DNA of 64,000 nt from Canna indica (GCA_034359265.1 CP136890.1:126501-190500); one strand, 5' to 3'; numbered from the stretch's first letter, positions 44,825 through 57,218 are shown. Notes: generated by a model not told the origin, from the sequence alone. Numbers and translations are program-made.

Positions 44825-45281
44825 TCACAAGCTGCTCTCTTCTCCTTTTATGATATGATCTCCACTTGTATGAATATCGATGTCGTTGCGTTGATCATTA
44901 GTACCTGAAAAGATGTTGGTGCACGTCGACCATGGCGGAGGATAATTAGGCGGTGCAGCCTGCACCATGGACGACGACGACGACGACGAAGCGTGATGGG
45001 ACGTTGTCAATGGGTCTCCTCCACTGTATAAGTTATTAGGAGGAAGGGGCAAGCCCATGTTGGCATAGCGGAGGAGGTGGGCGTTGGCGGCATCGAGCTC
45101 CTTCTGAAGCTTTTGGAGGTGGCGTTGGAGGACTGAGATGGCACTGACGCAGCCGTAGACGGGGTCCTTCACCCGGGCTTCCGCCTCGTAGGCCAACGAG
45201 TTGACGGCGTCCTCCCGCTGGTGAGGCAGCAACTCGTTGAGCAGCTTGGCCACATTGCTGGCACCGAAGGGCAGGAAGCTA
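44825..45281 (-). CDS. LOB-domain (LBD/AS2-like) transcription factor, 3' exon only
   Basis: The frame encodes the C-terminal half of the LOB domain: the GAS block FGASNVAKLLNELLPHQRED, then AVNSLAYEAEARVKDPVYGC and the leucine-zipper-like coil SVLQRHLQKLQKELDAANAH. A Ser-rich tail ends GEESSL. LBD proteins are plant-specific DNA-binding factors acting in organ-boundary and lateral-organ development. The domain text is closest to AS2/LBD6- and LBD25-type members. The exon seems to start after an acceptor (CGCACGCAG) at 45282; an ATG further up at 45337 gives unrelated residues. The N-terminal CX2CX6CX3C zinc finger should lie in an upstream exon, but none is seen before the MITE at 45371 or as far as 47.5 kb. 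Either exon 1 is displaced or this is a gene fragment. Confidence 0.8.
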
Positions 45282-45370
45282 CTGCGTGCGGCGAGAAACA
45301 CTGGATCTATGACACCAATTTCGGTCACTTTATGCACTATAGTATCTAGTATCTAGAAATTTCGGTCACC

Positions 45371-46016
45371 TTTGCTAAAAAACGGGGGACTGGACTAGAC
45401 ATCCGCCTATATCCCCCGTTTGGTTTGCAAAAGAAGCTTCGGGACAAGGACTTCTCCTTGTCCGGGACAGGATTTCCATCCGTTTTGGTGTACCGAGAAA
45501 TTTCTCGATACACCGAAATCGGGTGGAGGACAAAGGCTGCAATTGTCAAAATTACCCCTTGATCGTAGAATCGTCGGATCGAGTCGAGGTGAATACCAAA
45601 GTTGTAAATTTTCACGTGCTGAACATGATGGTGGTTTCAGATTTCAGATTGGAGATTGTTTGGTATGATTTTTATATTTTTCGGTATTATCCTATTGTTA
45701 TACTTTTAGGTTAATTGAAAATTAGTTGAAAACTTATTAGTTAAACTAAAACTTCTTATTGTATTAAAGTATTTGATACTATATATTAATATTTTTTTAC
45801 ATATTAATTAATTTTAATACTAATTTACAAGGGTATTTGAGTCATTTGTCATGTATAGTACTTTGTTATAGCGAAACAAACGCAGGACAGGACGGAATAT
45901 CGTGTCCTGTTCTTGACAAAACAAACACGGTATAGCTATTGTCCCAGGACATCTGATGTCTTGTCCTTGTCCCTGTCTGGTGTCCTGTGATGAGCAGTTT
46001 GCGAACCAAACGGGCC
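45371..46016 (-). mobile_element. MITE copy 1 (GGGCCCGTTTGGTT ends)
   Basis: The right end CGAACCAAACGGGCCC and the sub-terminal text GGACAAGGACAAGACATCAG (read inward on the minus strand) match the left side of the element at 50342. The left end, near GCTAAAAAACGGGGGACTGG, matches the right side of that element but has lost its outermost terminal repeat. The interior shares the CACGTGAAAATTTACAACTT and CGACTCGATCCGACGATTCT blocks (minus-strand reading). It lies about 90 bp upstream of the LBD exon, in opposite orientation to copy 2. Confidence 0.75.
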
Positions 46017-46020
46017 CTCA

Positions 46021-46260
46021 AGGTCCTAAGCATGGGGGGTATTCTTTGTTGTATGTGTTCATTTATTTTATTTGATTTTAAAAATTGAAACTAAAAGTTG
46101 ATTGACTGAATGAGAGAATTTTACTCGTTTAAAACACTTAAGGTCCTAAGCATGGGGGGTATTCTTTGTTGTATGTGTTCATTTATTTTATTTGATTTTG
46201 AAAATTGAAACTAAAAGTTGCTTGACTGAATGAGAGAATTTTACTCGTTTGAAACTAAAA
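46021..46260 (+). repeat. 120-bp tandem duplication beside the MITE
   Basis: AGGTCCTAAGCATGGGGGGT begins both 46021 and 46141. The two units differ at only a few positions (for example GTTGATTGAC against GTTGCTTGAC). Confidence 0.9.
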
Positions 46261-47920
46261 TGAAGTCAATGCTTATATGCATTGATCAAAGTGGTAACTC
46301 TGCAGAATGACATATTTTATCAAGGAACTAATAAACCAATTGTCTAATTGAAGTTGTCCAAGGAATTTGAAAACTTATGAGAACCACTGTCCAATGCTCC
46401 ACTTTGAAGTTTTTATCGTTTCATGGTATACTGGCTTAATTGAATGGTAAAATAGTTTTTCTTTGAATCTTTTGAAATTTGAGTATTAATATATAATTGG
46501 AAGTTTCGGATTAAAAGTACGGATATGGTCTATAATCTACATTCATGTTGAAAACTTTAAATTAGGGAACTTAATTGTCAATATTTTCAGTAGGTAATGG
46601 GATGTTATGGTTAGGTCAGTTAGTCAGTAACTTTTTCACCTAAATGTTTAGGTTTCCTCAGAATTTCCTTAAAGCTTTTGGGAAATGCCAATCTCTTCAG
46701 TTAGAAAGTCTCGCTTCATGAACCATAAATCCATATTGGAATGGTAGTTCAAGGAGATTTAAATCCAACTACCCAACTACCCAAGTATCACGATAAATCC
46801 ATATTGGAATGATAGTTCAAGTCTGTGTTTGTCACATAGATAGAAAATTTTCTACTAACTTTTCGGTGTTATGATAATGAGCAATTTATTGTTACATGCA
46901 AATAATAGATTTGAGTTTTTCAATGCCATTTACTTTGTATGAAAGTAAGGAGATTTAAATGCACTTAGTACAGCTCTAGATTTGTCCTTACTGCTTACAC
47001 AGAACTGTATGATGGGTAAAACCCATCTAATTGACTCCACCTTGTTGGGACTTTATGTTACATTTGTGCACGAGGCATATGACATCCTATGGCTGTTATA
47101 CCACAGAATGTGCATGGTTTAGTTTTGGCTTCCAGATAATGATATACTCATTGCACAACAAAGTTATTTTCCTTCCTTCATCATCATAGTTCAGATAAGA
47201 ACTTAACTGTATGCCCTAGACTCCACCGCCGTCGCCGCCTCCACCATCACCACCACCTCCACGACGGCGGCGACGGTGGAGTCTAGGGTAAGGGGAGGAG
47301 TGTAGGTAGGTGAGGGATGAGTAGAAGAAGTGATGGTCGTCGGATGAGATGGAGGGTGGAGATTACTGCCACGTGGCACTGATCGAGGAGGGGGGTTATG
47401 CGCACATGGGAGTTTTACTGTTAAGTTACTAACGGACGGGCTAACAGAGGAGAGTTATTGGAACAAAGAGTATAGTCGCGGGGGATTCTGTGCACACTTA
47501 GTAGTTTAGGTAGTCTTTGCGCACATTGACTATAGTCGAGGGGGGCTTCGTGTAATTTACCCAAGAAAAAATCTCCCACCTCAATTAATTGGATCCACTT
47601 GTTGGGCATGGGTCAATCTCCTCAAGTTCACCCACTCACAATTGAGGGGTGTGTTAAGAACATAAATACATAGATTGGTCTCTTTCCTAAGAGCTTAAGT
47701 TTTTAGGAAAGTTTGTCATCCAATCCAATTCAACAATATCTTACTTTCATTGGGTTGAATAAATTGATTTTGCTAGAAAGAAAAAGAATTAATTATTATG
47801 AATAGTTTCATGTCAAAGAATTATGGCCCTTGGTGCTTGTGTTATTGTGTATTTGTCGAACTTTGGGATACATCAACATACATGTTCCTGGTCATGACTG
47901 AGTTCTAACTTTTATTGCAG
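46261..47920. other. Region before the first visible RST1 exon
   Basis: No earlier RST1 exon could be recognised. A GC-rich hairpin lies at 47214-47288, followed by a GC-rich, promoter-like stretch to about 47480 of unknown origin. The rest is AT-rich. Confidence 0.35.
47214..47288. repeat. GC-rich inverted repeat
   Basis: The left arm starts CCCTAGACTCCACCG (47214-47239) and the right arm ends CGGTGGAGTCTAGGG (47266-47288). The arms pair over about 23 bp with one 3-base bulge around a CCACCATCACCACCACC-rich loop. It could be the end of a foldback element. Confidence 0.75.
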
Positions 47921-48009
47921 GAAAGCTTGAACTTAATGAGTTACCTGGTGCAGCTTTACTAACCCTTGTTTTTACTCCTAAGGAATTGAGCACCCCACCA
48001 ACAACAAAT
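47921..48009 (+). CDS. RST1: RST1 exon (KLELNELPGAALL)
   Basis: It begins after TTTTATTGCAG. The frame needs one base from the previous exon. The phase fits an end at AAT (48009), but the next bases are GCACGA, a GC instead of a GT donor. Confidence 0.65.
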
Positions 48010-48091
48010 GCACGATATTAATACTTCAGCTTTGTCTCTTATGTTAACTCTAGATATTGAGTTATTTTTTTTCATTTGTTATTGACTATAG

Positions 48092-48304
48092 GATTTGCCT
48101 AAATTACACACTGCATATGAGAATGCTCTCTTGGAAATATTGGAATCACTTTATGTATCAAGAAACATTTTCATCGCACTTCTTGTACTGCAATCATGGA
48201 AGCCTTTCATGCATCGTTGGTTTAGAGCAGTTGTTGTGCTTGCTGAAGCTAAATCATCTTCAAAATCTGACAAGAGCTCGAAGGCTGCTAATGATATCTT
48301 GAAG
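48092..48304 (+). CDS. RST1: RST1 exon (LPKLHTAYENAL...NDILK)
   Basis: Acceptor TATTGACTATAG, donor GAAG/GTCCAT. It holds 71 codons in phase 0 at both ends, with strong text match (LQSWKPFMHRWFRAVVV). Confidence 0.85.
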
Positions 48305-49639
48305 GTCCATGTCTACTCAAGTTGGCATTACATAGTGGAAAAAAATACTTGTTGTTTATAGTTATGCTTGTTGGAGCATTTATAGCTTGTGGTTCCTTAT
48401 TTGTAAGTCTGAAAAATCTCATAAATGCTTGGGTAAATACCTCATTTTTATGTTTCTCAGTTGGACACTTGGACTAGATAATAGTTAATTGCTTATTATC
48501 TTGCAATTGAAGCAGGCCAAAGTAATATATTCTTGCTTGGTTGGGGCTTGATTAAAGGCAAGAACTGAATGGCTTTATCTAACTACTCTTATCAAAATGC
48601 TCTATGCAGTGCAAAACAATATGCACGGTTTTGTGCTAGAATTATAGGATAACTTACACTGAAGATCCTTGGACTATAATACTTTCACAAGCCATGTGTT
48701 TTCACCTCCTCCTCCTTCTTATCCTTCTTCTCCTAGAAATATGTAATCATCTTAAGTTCCTTTATAATGTATATTTGCATCATTATCATGATGTTAAGAT
48801 GGTTTCTTGGATTCTAAGGTTTGAACTATTTTCATCTTTTCTTGCTCTTGGGATCTGCTGAGGTAATGCTGTTACATGTCAGTATGGTACGCTCACCTTC
48901 TCTCTGAAATGTCTGAATAGAATAGATCTCTTGCATAACACATGATGACACCTTGGTCCCACGAAGAAGCAAATCTATTTTAAGTAAATTTCACTTTGTT
49001 CTATTGTGATTTTTGTTTGATGTAAATTTAGATGCTTATCTATTGTCTTGCTTTCCATTTTAGAGCTTGCATGCACTTATTTTTTTATACCTACTAATCT
49101 GTTCCCCCCAGTTATATCCAATATTTGTTCATTTGTTTTATGCTCTGGTTCCGTCTTGCATGTAATATTTGTTGCAACTTACGTGTGTGAAAAATGCATC
49201 CATTTTGGAGACCATTTACAACAAATATCAACTCTCGCCTCCCAGAACAGCAATTAATATGATAAACAATAGGTTTGTTTTGAACTATCGGATCTGAACA
49301 TGGAAGGTCTTCATAGTTGTTTCTGGAAGGTGCAAATTAATTTGATTGATACACAAATGAGAGGAAACAAATTATACAGAGTTATGCACAACAATTGCCA
49401 ACTCTGAGCTCCCAGAAGAACAGTTATCATAATATTTTCTTCTGCCATTACTTGTAGTAGAAAGTAAACATCTGTCCCTTGCAACCATGACCAAACTTTG
49501 CCATGTGTTAAGTTCTGTCATTTGCATTTCTATTCCTTTTACTCAGTTTAGTTTCCTGCATTTAGATTACCCTATATTTTTTGAATAACAATTGAACTAG
49601 TTTATCTACTTCTGATTGCCAATATTTCTTGCTATGTAG
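48305..49639. other. RST1 intron
   Basis: AT-rich intron. The phrase GCACAACAATTGCCAACTCT and a related one near 49217 suggest small internal repeats. No further exon is recognised. Confidence 0.5.
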
Positions 49640-49717
49640 AGGTTGTGCAGAATTGCAGCGGAGTCTATTCCTCGTATTTCTTCAAATGTTGCATTTGCTA
49701 TTGCTGCCCTATGCATG
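49640..49717 (+). CDS. RST1: RST1 exon (RIAAESIPRISSNVAFAIAA)
   Basis: Acceptor GCTATGTAG, donor ATG/GTGAGA. It holds 26 codons in phase 0 and fits between the NDILK exon and the VLPSSAHMV exon. Confidence 0.75.
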
Positions 49718-50341
49718 GTGAGAATTTGAATCATGTTTCTCCATTTACAACAACTAGAAACAGCAGAAATGTTTCCACTGTTTTTTCATCTTTTACATGG
49801 ATCTTTGCTAGAGAATATTGTTTGTTAACTAAGCCTAGCAAAATTTCTTTTTAACAGTTCTAATAAAGTTTTCTGACAACTTGTTTTGACTAACCAACAT
49901 ACCTACCACTATTTTTCCATCATTTACATGGATCTTTGCTGGAGAATATTATTTGTTAAACAGTCATCTTAAACATTTTTCTATCATTTTATTCTCTTAA
50001 GGTTTGCACCTAGTTTTTGTATCTATTTTATTTTAACTTTCTATTTCTGTCAATATTTGAACGTACCTCAATAAATCATAGATAATTTATAACAACCAGA
50101 TACCTGCCTCACAATAACCTCTATCAATCTTTGTTATTCATTGAAAAAATAAATAAATAAATAATTGACCCAAAGTGCTTACAAGGACTAGTTTCTTCCA
50201 TCTTACCCACTTCCTCATTTTTTCTTAACTTAATGGAAATTGGAATTCATTTGTCTACTTTGGTCTTAGTCCGGTAACTTTTAGCTTCTAATGCTTGTCT
50301 CAGTAAATGAGATTTTGAACTAATCCCGTGTAAGACTCTTT

Positions 50342-51631
50342 GGGTCCGTTTGGTTCGTAAATTGCTCGTCACAAGACACCAGACAGGGACAAGGACAGGA
50401 CATCAGGTGTCCTGGAACAGTAGCTATACCGTGTTTGTTTCGTCAAGAACAGGACACGATATTCCGTCCTATCATGCGTTTGTTTCGCTATAACAAAGTA
50501 CTGTACATGGTAAAATGACTAAAATACCCTTGTAAATTAGTCTTAAAACTGATTAATACGTAAAAAATCTTAATATACAGTATCAAATATTTTTCAACTA
50601 ATATATAGTTTAACTAATAAGTTTTCAACTAACCTAAAAGTATAATAATAGGATAATATCGAAAAATATAAAAATCATATCAAATGATCTCCAATCTAAA
50701 ATCTGACACCACCACCGCGTTCAGCACGTGAAAATTTACAACTTTGGTATTCACCTCGACTCGATCCGACGATTCTACAATCAACTACAAAAATACTCCA
50801 ATAATTCATAAATTAACCCAATTTCATATGATACAGCGTTATTCTCTAAACACTATTCATATCCCACCACTCGTCTCCCTCTCCCCTCACCCCTCGCGCT
50901 GCCCCTTGCCCTTGCGCCCGACGCCACCTCCCTGCTCCGCTCGAACCCACGCCGGCCAGCCCTCCCGGCCGCCGACGATCACCCCGACGGTGACGTCGCC
51001 TCTCCCGCAACTCCTGACGCCGGCGGGACGCCCTCTCTCTCTCTTTCTCTCTCTTTCCTCCCGCAACCTCGACGTGGCAGTCCGCAGCCACTACACGCGG
51101 CCGCTGCGTGCGACATCCGGCACCGGCACCGGAGGAGGAGAGGGTGGTGCGGGAGGCATGGTTGACGGTGACGCTAGAGACGGAGGTCGCGCCGGCGGGG
51201 AAGGAAGTAGGCTCGGCGGCGGACCCTCACTCGTCTCCCTCTCCACCCGACGCCCGCCCGACGCCCGCCCGAGCCCCGCCTTCAGTCAGGGGGCTGTTCT
51301 CGCTGGCTCCGCCGCATCAGAGCATCGACGGCGAGTGGGGCGCCAACGAGGAGAACGCGCTGCCGTGCCGGCGTGGGCGGCATGTTTCCTGGAGCTTGCG
51401 ACAGCCGGGTGAGAGGCGAGAGCAACGGGCGAGGGCATTGAGGTCTTTTTGCATCAATGTCCTTCGCCCTGTTTTGATGTCCCGAGAATTTTCTCGGTAC
51501 ATCAAAAGGGTCCAAAATCCTGTCCCGAACAGGAATTAAAATTCAGTCCCTCCCACTTTTTGCAAAACAAACGGGGGACAAGAGCCAAAATCCAGTCCAG
51601 TCCCCCGTTTTTTAACGAAACAAACGGGCCC
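50342..51631 (+). mobile_element. MITE copy 2 with GC-rich cargo
   Basis: The left end GGGTCCGTTTGGTTCG and the right end CGAAACAAACGGGCCC are inverted repeats flanked by TTT on both sides. About 450 bp at the left and 210 bp at the right match copy 1 at 45371-46016 in reverse. Between them, about 50795-51420 is a GC-rich block absent from copy 1. Its open frames (for example SPLPQLLTPAGRPLSLFLSL) have exon-like composition but no domain I can name. A captured gene fragment is likely. The element lies in an RST1 intron. Confidence 0.75.
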
Positions 51632-52095
51632 TTTCAATGAATTTTTTTTGTACCAGATAATAGTTGAATTAGTTGTAAAATAGTTTAACAATATTATACA
51701 CTTTTACACTTATCTAATATACAACAAGAGGAAGCACTAACATCCCAACTTTACATGGATCTTTTCCCATCAGTCAGCTCTCTGTAAGTAAAATCTATGG
51801 TTATATAAAAGCATTTAAAATACATTTTATTGTTCAGCTTAAAATACTCCAATTGATAATGAACCTTTAAAATGAAGGTTGCATGAACTTTGATCTTTAT
51901 TAGGATATATTCACCATCTCTTATTGATGCATTCTAAGTTCCTGATCAGTTTTTAGAATTTATAATTTCATATACATGTTCCCTTGATCTTTTTCTTCTT
52001 GAAGCTACCTTTAACTTTCAAATTCAACCAAGTTCTTATCTTGTTCTCTTGCAAAGGTGTCTTATGCATGCATATTATCATGCTGTTCTAGTACT

Positions 52096-52652
52096 TCTTT
52101 TTTTTGAACTTTGAATACCTGGAATCTTATTCAAGAGAGTTGAAAAGATTACAGGTGAGGGGGAGAAGGGATAAAAGAAGTCTAAAAACGAAAAAATATA
52201 GTATGGCCATAGGCCTACAACCTAATGTCAGGAAAGACATTTGATACAACAATCAAGGTAACTTGCAGCCGCAGCAGCCAATGATTGAGGGGTAGATCCT
52301 CGCTCTTCGAATATCTGCGAGTTGCATTCGAACCATATGAACCAACACCATATCAGAGTTAGCTTCAATTTGTCTCGGAAGAGGGATGAACTCGAGCAGT
52401 TTCTAGAGCATTGAACGGGTGTGAAGATATGAAAGAACGGAATATGTAGACCCGAAAGGAAATAAGTCCATCCAGTTGAAGTGAAATCGCATTCTGAGAA
52501 AAGATGAAGATGTGGTTCTTTGTTCCTAGAACAGAGTGGGCAGTCTTCATCCAATATTATACACCATTTTGCAACGCGATCGCGAGTCGGCATCCTGTTC
52601 CGCATCCATAACCACCCAAATGTGGAGATTTTGCAACGCGAACGCGAGTCGG
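52096..52652 (-). mobile_element. 5'-truncated copy of the LINE family, with target duplication
   Basis: The minus-strand frame reads ISTFGWLWMRN-type zf-RVT text and LDEDCPLCSRNKEPHLHLFS, nearly the same as the end of ORF2 of the full LINE. The poly-T end is at about 52096-52105. The 17-bp target CATGCTGTTCTAGTACT flanks it perfectly (52079-52095 and 52653-52669). The 5' junction contains an extra TTGCAACGCGAACGCGAGTC that echoes sequence about 60 bp away. Confidence 0.9.
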
Positions 52653-53301
52653 CATGCTGTTCTAGTACTAAAGCCATGTTTAAAAAAATACTAACATATC
52701 CGAATGAAGAATAGCTATTTTTACTACCTTTCGGTATTTAACTCGTGCTCAAATAAATGGAACTAAATACATACGTCATTTTCTTCTTGTTTTCATTTTC
52801 CTCGGAGTTTGTTTAGTTGCCGGAAAACATCAATTTTTGGTGTTGTCTACAGACTACCAACTAGTTAATTGTGGTTAAGATGAAGGCTTACTTATATAAT
52901 TCGATGATACATGCACATCGAAACTGACTGTTCATGATTTTATGCACTTCTTTAATGCACTGCATTGGAGAAAGTTTAGAACTACAAGTAACTTGCACAA
53001 GTTCAAGAGGATTTTATGTAGAACTTCAGAATTCCAGATGATTTTTGACTCATTTTATCTTTCAAAAACTTGTTGTTATGACACTAAACTGGCGAATGGA
53101 CAAATATCATACTATCATCAATGTATCTCTATATCTATCAATATCATGCTATCTTTTGGTGTTAAAGGGTCAACGAAATTGCTCTTTTATGTTGTTGACA
53201 ATCAACAAAGTTACTTCACAAAAAAAAAGACAGTACATTTTCTTTTGCAATTTTTGTTGTACTGATTTGCAGTTGGCCCTCTTTTTTTCTCATAAATGCA
53301 G

Positions 53302-53434
53302 GTCTTGCCTTCATCAGCCCATATGGTTGTGTCTTCTGCATCAGAATTCCTTTCTAAATGGTTGTTTGAATATGAGAATGAACACCGACAGTGGTCTGCT
53401 GCAATTTCGCTTGGTATAGTGTCAACTTGTTTTT
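53302..53434 (+). pseudogene. RST1: RST1 exon, 5' half, interrupted by the LINE
   Basis: It follows CATAAATGCAG and reads VLPSSAHMVVSSASEFLSKW, then LFEYENEHRQWSAAISLGIV and STC. It is cut where the LINE poly-T begins. The same frame continues at 59606. Confidence 0.85.
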
Positions 53435-53569
53435 TTTTTTTTTTTTTGAACTTTGAATACCTGGAATCTTATTCAAGAGGGTTGAAAAGATTACAGGTGA
53501 GGGGGAGAAGAGATAAAAGTAAGTCTAAAATCGATAATTATAGTATGGCCATAGGCCTACAACCTAATG

Positions 53570-56500
53570 TCATGAAAGACATTTGATACAACAATCAAGG
53601 AAACTTGCAGCCGTAGCAGCCAATGATTGAGGGGAAGATCGTCGCTCTTTGAATATACGGGAGTTGCGTTCGAACCATATGAACCAACACCATATCAGAG
53701 TTAGCTTCAGTTTGTCTCGGAAGAGGGATGAACTCGAGCAGTTTCTAGAGCATTGAGCGGGTGTGAAGATATGGAAGAACGGAATATGTAAACCCGAAAG
53801 GAAAAAAGTCCATCCAGCTGAAGTGAAATCGCATTCTGAGAAAAGATGAAGATGTGATTCTTTGATCCCAGAACAGAGAGGACAGTCTTCATCCAATACT
53901 ATACACCATTTTGCAACACGATCGCGAGTCGGCAACCTGTTCCGCATCCATAACCACCCAAAAATGGAGATTTTTGGCGGAAGTTTAATTCTCCATAGAA
54001 TCGCAGATGAGTGTGAAGTGATCCCGCGGAAGGTGAGGATTCGATATATACTGCTGGTGGAATATATGCCGTCAGAAGACCATCTCCAGCCGATACAATC
54101 ATCTGCCGACGATGAGCAAAGCCTATTTAAATCTTCTGTAAAATGGGAAAGGGACTCCGCATCTACAGGGTAGCTGAAGGATAAGTTCCAGCCATCGAAT
54201 GTGCCATCTTCAAGTGTGTTTCTGGCTTCGAATATGGAGCAGCTCCGGTTCGTTGAGAAGGAATAAAGATTAGGAAATTTGATCATAGGGCAGTATCCAT
54301 CGAGCCAAGGATCCGTCCATAGGCGCACCCGATGACCGGCCCCAACCTTAATGGAAGTACCCAATCTGATCAACTCAAGAAAGGGGATCATATCTCGCCA
54401 AATTGGGGAGGCAATACGATAAAAAGAAGAGCTGCTCCATGAGCGATAATCTCCATATAATCTCTCCATAATTTGAACCCAGCATAAATCTGCACTTTGA
54501 ATGATCTTCCATATCCAGCCACCTAAACGGGCGCAATTATGGGCATGGATATCAAGTATACCGAGGCCTCCCTCATTGCGAGAGCAAGTAAGATGATCCC
54601 ATCGAACCAGAGATTTACCAGCAGGCGAACGACCAAGAGAGCCAGTCCAAAAAAAAGCACGACGTCTAGAGTCAATCTCCTTAAGAACCCAAGCCGGTGC
54701 TTTAAAGATGGAGAGCATATATGCTGAGGTGCTTGTAATCGAGCTATTTATGAGAGTTAAACGCCCCCCTCGAGAAAGAAGTCGACCTTGCCAGGAGTTT
54801 AGCTTTGCATCCAACTTGGTAATCAAATTATACCAATCAGATCTGTTAGGCCGGCCCACCTTCAATGGAAGGCCTAGGTAGCGAAGTGGGAGTTCAGCGG
54901 CGTGGCATCCCATGAAAGAGGCCACTTGTTCGGCCACGGGGAGACCACCAAGGAGACTGGTAACAGAGGATTTGTTTGGGTTAATGTGAAGGCCAGAAGC
55001 AAGATCAAAACATCTCAATAATAATCGAAGATTTTCTAGGGAGAACGCCGAGTTTGAACAGAATATAATCAGATCGTCCGCAAATAAGAAGTGATGGATT
55101 CCACCCTGGATCCGTTGATGAAGAACCCCCTGAATGAGATTGTTCTGAGCAGCAGAGGCCAGAAGCCGAGAGAGACAATCAGAGGCGAGTATGAAAAGGA
55201 ATGGAGAAAGGGGATTACCCTGTCTCACACCGGATTTGTGGCGAAATGGAAGACTCCTAAGACCGTTAACAATGATAGTGGATTCTGTCTCCAATATATG
55301 CTTGATCCATAAGCGCCATATTTGCGAGAAACCGCGAGCCTCAAGCATATCCATAATGAAACTCCAACCAATCGAGTCAAATGCTTTCGCAAAGTCGATT
55401 TTAAGGAGGATTCCATCTTCATGAGATTGATGACAGCCCCATACCGTTTCGTGGACCCCCATGAAGCAGTCAAGAGTGCTACGGTGAGCCATGAATGCAT
55501 TTTGATTGCCACTAACCAAGCAGTGAATGAATGGCTTTAGTCGGGTGGAGAGGATCTTGGAAAATATACGAACAATCATCGACTCCAGGCTGATAGGTCT
55601 ATAGTCAGATATATGAGAAGCTCCATCAAACTTCGGGATCAATACTATGAAGCCCGAATTGAATCTTCTTAATAACTCAGGCTTGAGATAAATTTCATGA
55701 AAAATGCTATAGAGATCGAGCCGCAAAGTCTCCCAGAAAGCAAGAAAAAATTCGGAGGAGAGGCCATCGGGGCCTGCCGCTTTATTTCGACCAAGATCTT
55801 GAATAGCAGCCTTGATCTCAGATACAGTGAAAGGTGAGTCCATGACCAAGCCAGCCGTCTCAGGTAATGTCGGCATCGCAATCAATGACCAGTTGAGCTT
55901 CAGTAAGGGCTTACTATAGTGACCGAGCAAGTTTTTGAAATGGGCACGAAATGCCTCTGTAATCTCGATTGAGTCATATAAAATTCCAGACTCAGTCATA
56001 ATGTGATGGATCCAATTTTTTCTTTTCTTAATAGAAGCCCATTGATGATCTTGAATTTTGATCGCCATCTTTCATCCAACGAATTTTTGCACGTTGACGC
56101 CAATATGCAGCCTCATCATGGTAGAAGTCATTTAATTCGGACTTGTGAGATTTCAGCAGGAGAAATTCCTGATGAGAGAGGTCCATCAACTCTGCCTTAC
56201 TGTTGAGATGGTCAATTTCGGCCTCAAGAGAGATCTTTTTTATTTTATTTTCTTTTTTGATTATGGCAGACCATTGCAATATAGTGCTACGGAGCCGCTT
56301 CCAGCGAGAAATCCAGGAAGAGCAAGCTGAGGAGGAAGAAGGAGGCTCCGACCATGCTGCATTGATAATTCGCCGAAAATGAGCCTTGCTTAGCCACCAA
56401 TTTTCAAGTCGGAACCATCGCCCATTATTGGAGGAGGGAATACCGGCTCGGAAGAGGAGAGCGTTGTGGTCCGATAGCCTTCTTTCTCCGCCGATAACAG

Positions 56501-57218
56501 CAGCCAAGGGGAGAGAAATAGAAGTAGGCAAAGAAATTAATACGCGGTCCAGCCGAGCAAGGCGGGGAGAAGGTTGATTATTCGACCAAGTGAATTGGCG
56601 GCCAGAGATCGGTAGATCGATCAATTCAAAATCAGCAATGAGCTTGGAGAGCAAGGCCGAGTCGGAGGCGGAGCCTTGACAGTTACGACGCTCATGTTGG
56701 AAGCGCGTCACGTTGAAGTCCCCACCAATAATATAACGAGCTGCTGGGTCGGACAGTAGAGCACCCAGATCAGAAAAGAAAGCTCTTCTACCCGCCCGGC
56801 GAGGAGGACCATATATACTAATGAAAACCAATGTCTGATTTGAGCGGCGCTGCTCAAGCTTGACCATCAGATAGTGATCACCGACACATGACGACAATGG
56901 GATCCACAATGATTCCTCCCATATAAGTATTTGCCCGCCGGAAAGCCCGACTGCATCGGCGACAATGAAGCCCGGATGACGGAAGCCAGTAAGCTGCTTG
57001 GCGCAAGAGGAGGATATATTGGCCAGCTTAGTCTCTTGTAAAGCAACTACCGAGCATTTCCCTTCCATTACACAACACTTTACCATATATCGTTTAGCGC
57101 TGCGATTTAATCCACGGACGTTCCAAAATAATGCTGAGAAATTTGAAGTCATGGAAAATAAAAGATCACAATCTCCGATAGAACATATAGCATCATCTAT
57201 TACGCCCAGGCGCACCAT
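53570..57218 (-). pseudogene. LINE ORF2: endonuclease and reverse transcriptase, one frameshift
   Basis: It starts MVRLGVIDDA at 57218 inside the end of ORF1. The apurinic-type endonuclease shows FWNVRGLNR, LQETKLA, GGDFNVTRF and LSDHNALLF, with all main catalytic residues. After a single-base slip near 56040 (KDGDQNS on one side, SIKKRKNWIHH on the other) the RT follows: GRNKAAGPDGLSSEFF, DYRPISLESMIVRIFSKIL, LKIDFAKAFDSIGW, GVRQGNPLSPFLFIL and the catalytic FLFADDLIIF. The C-terminal zf-RVT region has LPPKISIFGWLWMRNRLPTR, DEDCPLCSGIKESHLHLFSE and ends DCCIKCLS. No RNase H is attached. Without the slip the protein would have about 1,215 residues. Confidence 0.92.

Noticed and set aside
50744..51412. 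222-codon frame as a host gene
   Set aside because: It starts within MITE sequence shared with copy 1 and runs into GC-rich cargo without a known domain. It is better explained as cargo of the element.
52942..53586. Separate plus-strand genes at 52942, 53045 and 53296
   Set aside because: The only supported coding part is the RST1 exon from 53302. The other frames are intronic, and the last runs into the LINE tail.
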